The position numbers were made by a program, and so were the translations under genes. A DNA stretch of 64,000 bases from Azolla caroliniana (lineage: Eukaryota; Polypodiophyta). Numbering within the stretch: the first letter of the stretch is position 1; every line of letters begins with the position of its first letter. The notes under the pieces were generated by a model. That model was not told the DNA's origin, made no database searches, and saw nothing but the letters and a program-made list of their open reading frames with translations. The stretch covers positions 9,796,001 through 9,860,000 of the forward strand of contig JBHGNT010000010.1 of assembly GCA_043228905.1 (NCBI GenBank), given 5' to 3'. Below are positions 55,172 through 64,000 of the stretch, one piece after another.

Positions 55172-55290
55172 ATAGAGAAACAAAGAATGACTCAAAATGT
55201 GAGAGGGAAAATTTGTATCTTACATTATGCCCCATGGGAGGGTTTATATAGTACAAGAGGTAACCATTGCAAAAGAATGAGACAAGTAGG
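53964..55290. other. Low-copy-looking region with a His-rich frame
   Basis: Between two copia tails. On the minus strand at about 53965-54170 a frame reads PPPPTPSSLL, then HHHHEQHQHQF, HHHYDHH and IHAKTASS. It has no ATG of its own and stops at the LTR boundary, so it may be a host exon cut by copia-A2; a KNOX-type gene is possible but weak. Minus-strand frames at 54350-54860 are short and unrecognised. Microsatellites: CA at 54972-54990, GA at 55140-55168. Confidence 0.3.
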
Positions 55291-55887
55291 GAGTTACATT
55301 ATCATTGGGAAGAGAGCATTGGGATGCAATCAAGTGGATTCTCTGGTACCTAAGAGGCACCTCGAGCATGTGTCTCTGATTCGGCTCAGGTAACCCCATA
55401 TTGGAAGGTTATATTGATTTAGACATGTCGGCTGATGTGGATACCAACCGGTCCACGTCTGGATACATAATAATTTATGCAGGGGGAGCCATCTCGTGGC
55501 AGTTGAGGTTGCAGAAGGTCGTGATGTTGTCAACCACGAAAGCGAAGTATATGGTTGCGGTAGAAACCGGCAAGGAAATAATTTGGATGAACGAGTTCAT
55601 TGGAGAGTTGAGAATTCGGCAAGAAGAATTCTGACTCTATTGTGACAACCAAAATGCCATCCACTTTGCGAAGAATGCCGCCTACCACTCGAGGACCAAG
55701 CACATCCAGAGGAGATACCATTGGCTCCGAGATAAGATAGAAGAAAAGGAGTTTGCTCTAGTGAAGATCCACACAACAGAAAACGGATCAGACATGCTAA
55801 CAAAGGTGTTGTCGACAAAAAAGTTCAACGCGTGCTGGAGATAAGTTGGATTGACAAAGCATCCCATGCCGGAGTGAAGGGGGAGCT
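55291..55887 (+). pseudogene. copia-E: RNase H C-terminus
   Basis: Frame with DAIKWILWYLRG, DVDTNRSTSGYI, LSTTKAKYMVAV, RTKHIQRRYHWLRDKIE and GSDMLTKVL, then GAAGGGGGAGCT (polypurine tract). One stop near 55632 and another near 55842. Same family as copia-F. Confidence 0.8.
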
Positions 55888-55985
55888 TGTTAGGAAACAA
55901 GTCCCTCCAGATGGGAAGGAGAGTGCGAGGTGGAGAGAAGAGTAAGCTAAATTAGTCGAAGCCGACTCGAGGCTGTGAGAACAAG
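55888..55985 (+). repeat. copia-E 3' LTR, only its first 100 bp
   Basis: Starts TGTTAGGAAACAAGTCCC, as in copia-F. Minus-strand gypsy-G2 coding sequence begins by about 55986, so the LTR is truncated. Confidence 0.6.
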
Positions 55986-58553
55986 ATGCATGAGTCAGAT
56001 CAATATGATCTAAGATGTCTTCAGCAAAGATATTTGTCTTGAGAGCATGACGAATACTATTAATAATGCTTGAATCTAGCGGAGTATCAAAGACTGTAGT
56101 TGCTTGAAGTAGTGCAGGACCTAGGATTGCATGTTTTCTATTATCCAAGGTCGGATCACCATGAAGAGGTGCTAGATAGGAATGTCATGATAATGCATCT
56201 ACTTTCCCTTGTTGCTTTCTTGGACAAATTGTAATCTTGAAATAGAAATGAGTAAGAAAATGTGTCAATCGTGCACTCTGGAAATAAGTGAGGTTTTTGT
56301 GATCACTAAATACAGTTACTTGATGGGGAGAACCTTCCAAAAAATGTCATCATTGTATAATGGAATAAATTATAGTAAATAACTCCTTGTAATGTACCTC
56401 ATAGTTTATCTCGGCAATGTCAAATTTGTGTGAATGGAAAACCATTGGATGTAGTTTCCCATCATCTCATTGTTGTGACAATATACTACCAAGTGCAAAA
56501 TCTGATGCATCCACTTCAATAATAAATGGTTTTTGCAAATCAACATGACCTAGAATAGGAGTGGATATAAATGCCTTCTTGAGATCCAAAAAAGCATTAT
56601 TTGCATCTACATTCCAAACAAATTATTGGTCCTCCTTTGTGAGTTGTGTGAGAGGTAGAATAAGTTTTGAGTAATCTTGTATAAACTTGAGTTAGAAGTT
56701 GTGAATCATAGAAAACATTGCACAACTTGCACGGATCATGGAGTCTCCCACTCCAACACTATTTGGACTTTAGTTGGATCCATAGAGAATCCTTTAGGAG
56801 AGATAACGTACCCTAAGAATTCCACCTGTTTGCAATCAAAACTCCACTTCACTAGTTTTGCATAAAGGCCATATTCCAATAGTAATTTTAGTACTTGATG
56901 AGCATGAGAATCATGCTCCTTTTGTGTCATTGAATAAAACATTAGATCATACAGATATATGATAAGAAAGATGTCTAAAAGATCTTGAAAAACGTCATTC
57001 ACCATATGCTGAAAAATTGTTGGTGCATATGTGAGCATAAATGGCATAATTGTATACTCAAAATGCCCATATCGGGTGCGGAAAGTTGTTGTCATGGACA
57101 CACCAACCGCGGACTCGGACGGAGCACGGATGATGGGGCTAAGAGCGTGGAACTTAAGAAGTGGGGAATGACACAAGAGCATGAAGACATAGATAAAGAT
57201 CAAGGAGAGAGATGGGATGAAACAAGAATACTAGATTGATGTGTCAATGACTAATGTTGAATCCCCTAAAAGGGACCAAGGAGGTTACAAGTATTTAAGA
57301 TATTGTGAGTTGAAGAACATGCATTAGAATATTCTGGAAAATATTCTAGAACCCTCTAGAACCTTCTAGTTCTAGAACTTTCTAGAGGTATGTGACTAAA
57401 GAGTATTTCTAGATCAGGTACATTATATACAAATAAATGCTCATATCAAAATGGTTGAGCATGATATCTCGTTGAGTGAGGTTGCAAGTTCAATCTTCAC
57501 TAACTATGTATTTTATGTTAGTGTGTCATGACAGGTGTCTTCCATTCATCACTTGGACGGATCCATACAAGGTTATATGCACCTTGTAAATCAATCTTTG
57601 TAAAATATTTTGCACCATTAATCTGTTCTAAAAGACTAGAGATCAAGGGGAGTGCATACCTATTCCTGATAGTAACTTCATTCAAACCCCGGTAATCCAT
57701 GACTAGACGAAGTGAACCATCTTTTTTCTTTACAAAGAAATGGGTGCACCAACTGGAGATTTTGAGTGTCGAATGAATCAATTTGCCAAAATTTCCTCAA
57801 TATACGCTCGAAGAACCTCAAGCTGAAATGGTGAAATATTATAGATTGATCCCCATGGTGGCTCCTTTCCTGGTTGTAAATCAATGTGACAATCATATGG
57901 TCGATGATGTGAAAGTGTATTAGCTTTTATGTTATCAAAAACATCGACATAATCTTGGTACTTCATCAGAAGATGAATTTTTTATTCTTTCCCAACGATA
58001 TGGGACTGCTTCACTAATACTACAAATAAAAACATTTATTCCTTTCGTCCTTCCTTACGTAATTGATGTAGTGAAATAGTTGAAATTCTTTGAGTAAATG
58101 CTTGAGGAATCAAATTATCTTGTTGGTGATACTTGATTTTTCTCTTTTTCCAGTTGATTTTGGGTTATGCAGTTCAAACCACGACAACCCTAGGACAATT
58201 GGATATTCAGGGTTACTAATTATATTAAAAGATATTACGCATGAGAAATTATTTTGTATCACATGAATTGGCTCAAACTCCTCTATGATATTTCTAGAAG
58301 CAATGGGGAGACCATCAATTACTACTATAGAAGTTGCGCAAGGAAGTTTTCTTAGAGATACCTAATGAATTCAAGCAAAATCTCTATCCATGAAGCAAGA
58401 ATTAGCCCTGGTATCTAGGAGTGATGGAACATGAATTGGATGATTACTTGCAATACTAACTTCTGTTTGAGCTAAGAACACCTTGCTAACTTGCTTAGAA
58501 GAAAATGGGACCACTAATGGGCTACATAGATATGTGATTGTCCAACCAAATGA
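55986..58553 (-). pseudogene. gypsy-G2: second Ty3/gypsy lineage, protease to integrase start, decayed
   Basis: From 58553 downward: protease-like LLDTRANSCFMDRDFA (DSGA altered), linker RPYDCHIDLQPG and PPWGSIYNISP, RT with [20 protein letters not shown] and TRYGHFEYTIMPF, a catalytic site changed from YLDD to YLYD (near 56960), FLGYVISPKG, RNase H remnants (56150-56740) and a connector with LLQATTVFDTPLDSSI. The style is closer to sushi-like or fungal Ty3 than to gypsy-I. It is split by a LTR-T solo LTR (57090-57533) and cut on its upstream side by the gypsy-III LTR. Confidence 0.82.
57090..57533 (-). mobile_element. LTR-T solo LTR (444 bp) inside gypsy-G2 RT
   Basis: Ends TGTCA/TGACA. Flanks GTTGT and GGTGT differ at one base and are an aged 5-bp duplication. 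The gypsy-G2 frame resumes across it: DEWKT on one side and TFRTRYGHFEY on the other. The heat-shock half-site cluster at 57326-57398 is the longest of the four copies. Confidence 0.88.
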
Positions 58554-59319
58554 TGTCTCGCCTTTGGGCACCGGATCGTTGTGTGAGTCCGTTGGGAACC
58601 GTTGGGGTTTTAGACTGGAAGGATGAGGAATTTGAGGCAAATAAGAATATAAGATTGAAAGAGAGAGATGTAGAAAACCTCGTGAATTCCACGAGTGTAT
58701 TATATTAGATTAATCAACCCTTAGAACCCTAATAGTATATTGGAATAGATTAGAAAAGATAGATTGAAAAATCGTGAATGACACGAGTATAGTACATTAG
58801 ATCAATATTTAGAAATCCTATTAAAACCCAAGAATCAACAACCACAATACTTATTTTTCTTCCCCTCATATAGTGATGGAAGAGGCTAAGTATAGCTTAC
58901 CACATGACAAGCATCAAGCTTTCTCTAAAGTTCATGCACACTAGATGTGCATGAATCCATTTTTCTATCATGGTTTTTCTTCTAATTATAGTGTTCATGC
59001 ACGCTAGATGTGCATGAATAGCTTTTTCTATCATGTGTTTTCTTCTAACTAAAGTTTTATGCACGCTACAGGTGTATAAGTAGCTTTTTCTAGAATTTAT
59101 ACTTAAGGATAAGGTTTTCTAAATGTTAAATCCATAATCATATTACTCATAATGATTTGGTACAATGGTAAGGTTTGGGTTTGTTTACATGGAGGTATAA
59201 GGTTTGAATCCTGCCCCATGCATGAAACATATCTTTTAGTAATTTCTTCTATTTCTATATTTTTATTTAATCGGGTATTCCATATGTTTTTTACATGGTG
59301 TACAAATTACACTACAACA
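58554..59319 (-). repeat. gypsy-III 3' LTR (766 bp)
   Basis: On the minus strand starts TGTTGTAGTG after a purine stretch and ends GAGACA. It keeps the landmarks of the gypsy-I LTR: tRNA-like module, three CATGCAC palindromes, TATA-like box and two TCGTG/CACGA palindromes. It lies inside gypsy-G2. Confidence 0.82.
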
Positions 59320-62300
59320 CTTGCCTCCTCTGAACCTGCACATCCTCCGGTATGTGCCGAAGTGGCCAGTGGTTGTTACTTTGTCTCTTCCCCTATATTG
59401 ATTATTAATTCTAACCCACTTTCTTTGCTTTCCACACCTCCATGATCCTTGTTCGATTGCTCCTCTATGTCGAGGTTGTTTAAGATTATGTAGGGTTTGG
59501 CATCACTTCACTTCTTGAATATCTTCACCCGCTTCCCCGCTATAGGCACCCGTATTATTGTTCCATCCAGCTCACATAGTCGGTAAGTTCCATTATCGAA
59601 TACCTTTTGAACCTCGTATGGTCTAAACCACCTTCAAGTGAATTTCCGTATCGTTTTGTGTCGATGATCCAAACTGTTGTCGTATACTATCACCCAATCC
59701 CCTTCTTCAATCTTCCATGGTTGAAGTCGGTGCTTTGTGTTGAATCGACGTTTGTTCTGGAATCACACTTCTGGTTGTCGGCGTGTCCCTTTCGCTAAGT
59801 CTTTTGGTGTTCCTTCTAGTTGTCGTATCCGGACCACTAGAAGTTCTTCCCGACTCATCTCTTCCTGTCATGGTAGCGCCATCCATGTCACAATTGCAGA
59901 TTTCGTAGGCATTACCGGAGCTTGTCCGATCATAAGTTTTGTTGGCATATAACCGGTTACTGAACTATGCGTTGTGTGATCCACCCATAGTGCATACGGA
60001 AGCATCTGCGACTAGAGCTTCACCCTTCCATCACACACTTTTGCCAGTGCTTTCACGATTGGACTATGTCCTCGCTCGATCTTCCCGTTGACTTCTGGAT
60101 TGTATGTCATGGTTAGTGTAAACCGTACTCCATGTTTGGCGAAGATTTCCTTAGCTTCATCGGAGTTAAGTTCTCCCTAATCCGCAATCACTTGCCCTAC
60201 GCACCCGTACCTGTAGAATACTTATTCCAAACGAAATTGGCATACCGCAGAACATGTTTTCCTTTGTAACGCCCGACCTTCGAATTGGTTTGTCAGATCT
60301 TCCTGAGGTAGCACCAAGTACTTCTTTTGTTCGATCCGGGTTGGCATGACCACAATGTCAACCATCCATTTGAAGTTGATTGTCGGTCGGAATGTCGGAT
60401 GTAATTCATCTCGGTGTTGAACTCCAGAGTAGATTTGACATTTCTCACAGCTTTCCGTGAACTCCACTACATCTTTGTACATATTCTTCCACCAATAATT
60501 TTGCTTGATCTTTGCAAATGTCGCCCATGTTCCCCGATGTCTGTGAAATTAAGATATTATTTGTTTTTGTTGTTCCTTTGTGCCAACTACCCGTAGTGGT
60601 ATGCCATCCGATCGTTTCGGCTCCCTCTAGATTAATCCATTGTTCAAGACGAACTTCCCGACTTGTCGCTTCTTTTTCTGAATCGTGGCTCTCTTTTCTT
60701 TATTATCTGATGATTCCTCGATCTCTTGTAGTGCTTTACCGATTATCAAGCTTTCTCCTTTGTATTCGTCTTCCCGGAATTTCCGGATTACGTCAACCCG
60801 ATATATATGCTCCGAAGTAAAGTTGTATTTCGAAACTTCTTCATTATCTGATTCGACAATGTCATCTCCGAACCGTGCCCTTGACAGCATATCTGCTACC
60901 ACGTTGTCTTCTCCCGAGATGTGTCCTACCTCTGGATTAAGTGACATTATGTATGCAATCCATCTTAGCATAGCCACATCTGGTATCGTGCAACATTGGA
61001 AGACAATATGTTTCGATCACCACTTCGACTCCAATCAAGTAATCCTGATCTGATATTATTGCTGACACGAGTCCCCATAATTCTCATTTAACTTGTGCAT
61101 ATCCGCGTTGCTGTTCGTTGAGAACCTTTGCTCTAAATCGAATCAGATATCGTGAACCATCCAGATCGGCTTGGTTGATGACCCAACCAATCCCGGTTGG
61201 TATGATCGGTCGGTCATAGTTTGACTTCTTAAGTGCTTCTGCCCTCCGTAGTGCTTTCTTGAGCTTCCTCATGGCTTTTGTGTGTTCCGGATCCCATTTG
61301 AACTTCTTCCCCTTTCGCAGTAGGTGATAGAGTGGGTTTGCAATGTGTGCATAATGTGGAATCCATATGTGATAGAATGCACATGCCCCAAGGAACCTGC
61401 GGACTTCGGATTGTGACTCACATATTTCTTTCATGGCTTGGATCGCATCAATCTTGGATGGTGACGGTCTTCAGCCGTAGGGCCCACATAAATGTCTTAC
61501 TACCAATATCTCTTCTTGTCTGAACACTGATTTCTCTCCCTACAGTGTTAGGTGCAAAACTTCTAACTTCTGTAGCACTTTCTCACAATCACAAATATGG
61601 TCAACTATGAACTTTTGGCATCCCCGATCATCCATAGTCTCATCCAATTCTTCCACCGCACATCCTTTCATCGGAATGTCATCTAAGAATGACATCATTA
61701 TCTCCGGAATGCAGTCTCGAAGTACCTTGTTCATTGCATTCATCATATGTGCAACCGAGTTCGTTGCTCCTTGTGGTAGCGTACACATCCAAACTAGCCC
61801 TATCGATGTCCTCATTGTGGTGATATCCTGACTATCCATGGCTAGTTGGAATTGGTCATATCCAGAGTATAGATCTCCGATGGAGTATATCGTGCGTCCG
61901 GCAAACGCTTCCACAAACTTATCCACTATCGAACCGACTCGAGAGTTCCAGATCTTGACCTTGTTCACCGGTTGCAAACCTTGAATGAACCGGAGTGACC
62001 CATTCTTCTTCGGAACTGTGAACCATCAATTTGAGTACGGAGCGTTTGATGGATCTAGAATCCCCATCATCACCTTCTCCTTGAGCAAGTCAATGATTTT
62101 CGGAATATGCACCTTTGGCACCGGAATCGGCTTTAGGTTCCACGGCACATGTTCAATCATGAAGATCACCATTGGCTCCACTATCTTCGAATAAACGCAA
62201 CCTATCTCTTTTGATGAGAATGTGAATGCTTTGCCATGCTGCTCCAACATCTCTCGAAATCATTCTTCTTCATTTTGTAAGAGGAACCTACCTCCACCAC

Positions 62301-62830
62301 TCCGGAGTTTCTTCTAGGTTTCATCTGTAAATGTATGTCCAATATCCATGGACTTCTGAAGTGTCGGATCTCCCGATATTTCTTTCCTCTTTTGTTCACT
62401 ATTGGCAGGTAACGGTCCCACTGACGGTTTCACCTATTCCACGGTCTTATATTTTGTACATTGCTTCTTCTTTGCGGAGTGCATCCAGCCCCATTTCTGC
62501 AATGATCTCATACATCTCGACCAATTCCACTGGAACTACCCGGTCTCCAGGCTATCCTCTTCCACAAGCTCTTCAAGCCGTTGTAGCGTGCTCCCATATA
62601 ACATTTTTTCGACTACTCCCATGATTTCTTCATCTTCTTTTATTATTAATACAAACCGTAGCTCATCTTGCATCTTCCGGAGTTCTTTCTTCATTTCTCC
62701 GGTCACAACCATGTATGTAGATGCCACATTCGAACTTATTCGCACTTGTATTGCTCCGAGATTTTGCTCTTGTTTGGGGTATCATGGCTTCTTGGACTAT
62801 CACTTCCCCACTCCGCGACAATCCTCTTTA
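59320..62830 (-). pseudogene. gypsy-III pol, frameshifted
   Basis: Pieces at 62745-62536, 62250-62026, 61977-61540 (RT with SFLDDIPMKG), 61434-61084 (EVRRFLGACAFYH), 60977-60627 (VVADMLSRA, RNase H end), 60482-60222 (integrase; WMVDIVVMP keeps the first catalytic Asp that gypsy-I has lost) and 59960-59440. Stops and indels separate them. Confidence 0.82.
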
Positions 62831-64000
62831 AAAATCCCATTTTGTCTAGGACAAGAGCTCGCTCTTGTTCCTTTCGTGATTCGACGGCATGGTTTGGAAT
62901 TGAATAGGTTTCCCACTTGGCTCCAAATTCGTGCAAAAGCCGCTCCGTTGTCAAGCACTTTGGTTTCCATCCGCGAAGCCGTGATGAAGGGTTGCCTGAG
63001 GATCATGGAATGTGAGACCTCATCTTGCATGAAGAAATTTTGGTCAATCTCCACATCTCTGATCTTCACCATCACATCCAGACAAGCTGCAAATAGATCT
63101 TCCATTGCTTTTATGGCTGCCTGAATCTTCCATCCATGACTGGTGTTAATAGGTCACTTCCCCTTCCGGTAGAACTCCTTAGACATCTGATTGATCTTCG
63201 ATCCATGATCAATCAACGCAACTACAGGCTCTTTGATGTTTCCAATTCGGACCAGAGTTTTCGTAGTTGCTCGTGCCCAGTGTGGCTTTGTGTAGTGGGA
63301 GTTCGGAATTTCGTCCTCCGCTTCCGCTTCTATGTTGTTCATTAGAATAGTATTCTCATTCACCCTTGGAGCATTTGAATCTTCCGTATCTTGCCTCTTT
63401 CTTTTTACGAGATCCACAAGGAGATCGTAGAACTCCTTCGCAATTCTGAGCAATTCTCGGAGGGAAAATTCCACCCGACTATGAAGGATTCTCTCTTCGA
63501 ACACCTTCTTTAGATCCGTATGTTGTTCGATGTCTGACATGAGTTTGAATGCCGGAATCGTTTTCCCTTTTCCTTTCCCTTCAGAGTTCCAGCTCTCCGG
63601 TGTCTTCAATGGTTCGGCCGCATCACTCGTGCATCATCACTTCTCATCTACATACACCTCATGTAATTGACATAAGGCGTATATGCTACTTTTATCTATG
63701 GGGCACTCCCATCCCGTAGCTTCCTAGTTGCCTTCCGCCGTGCTCCGGATTTCACCAGAGTCGGTTTTCTCGAAAATTTCTAGCACGTCCGGCCAGAAAG
63801 ATGCCTTCACTCTAGATGTCTCACCTACACGTATTCCCGTGGTTGTCGCATAATTACTTTTTGCCGCTATCTCCTCGTCTAGGACCTTCTTCATGCCGCC
63901 TTTTCGGAAGTTAGGCCGGAGTGGCTTCCGAGAGTCCATCGAATGGATCCGATTTCCCTCATAGTAGATGAGATCCCTTCGTAGAGCCTCCTTGCGTTCA
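62831..64000 (-). pseudogene. gypsy-III gag-protease, 5' partial
   Basis: Frames at 63939-63724, 63609-63154 and 63105-62800 match gypsy-I residue by residue for long stretches, including protease IDHGSKINQMSKEFY. The last is shifted relative to the family's gag frame, but the GAT TTT TAA end is preserved in the ancestral frame; a TAG sits six codons before it. It runs off the window before the zinc knuckle. Confidence 0.8.

Larger units (their letters stand above)
58554..64000 (-). mobile_element. gypsy-III: gypsy-I-family element running off the right edge
   Basis: Same gene order as gypsy-I on the opposite strand. Gag-protease occupies 62831-64000 (partial) and pol 59320-62830, both with scattered stops and small indels. 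Together with gypsy-I and gypsy-II it allows comparison of three diverged copies. Confidence 0.88.

Overview
The window is plant nuclear DNA dominated by nested retrotransposons, with one recognisable host gene. It contains Ty1/copia and Ty3/gypsy elements with plant-type primer-binding sites and polypurine tracts, L1-type LINEs with plant-style zinc-knuckle ORF1 proteins, and a WD40 gene with seven exons and six GT-AG introns. The two gypsy lineages read more like fungal or other non-angiosperm Ty3 elements than like common flowering-plant chromoviruses. I therefore lean towards a seed-free plant or gymnosperm, but the sequence does not settle the species.

Layout, left to right. (1) 1-5802: 3' end of gypsy-I, with open gag-protease and pol frames and a 759-bp 3' LTR. 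It sits inside the gag of (2) copia-A1, 5803-11280. (3) 12185-25811: a minus-strand copia (copia-B), split in its gag by a 10.1-kb insertion at 14738-24817 (LTR-T element) flanked by a perfect 5-bp duplication. That insertion carries minisatellites plus further fragments: a copia tail, a coiled-coil gag, and gypsy-II. (4) 25812-26421: plus-strand copia tail and LTR. (5) 28076-36781: minus-strand WD40 gene, whose last intron holds LINE debris. (6) 37290-45936: minus-strand LINE-A, split by copia-D (39372-43512), a young non-autonomous copia with gag, protease and integrase but no reverse transcriptase. (7) 46123-46539: solo LTR. (8) 46790-50575: LINE-B, with a 2-kb array of 187-bp repeats grown from its own ORF2. 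(9) 50576-53963: copia-A2, with an LTR-T solo LTR in its tail. (10) 53964-55290: low-copy-looking DNA with a His-rich frame. (11) 55291-58553: copia-E tail and a second gypsy lineage (gypsy-G2) carrying another LTR-T solo LTR. (12) 58554-64000: minus-strand gypsy-III, same family as gypsy-I.

The most notable signals are these. Arrays of heat-shock-element half sites lie just upstream of the TATA box in every LTR-T copy. All three gypsy-I-family copies keep an identical Asp-Phe-stop end of gag-protease with pol open in the -1 frame. A pol C-terminal extension in the copia-A family is bracketed by two identical polypurine tracts. A nascent satellite has formed from LINE sequence. tRNA-like A/B-box modules lie antisense in LTRs of two families.

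Coordinates of LTRs, duplications and splice sites were read by eye. Family assignments rest on motifs recognised in translations, not on searches.
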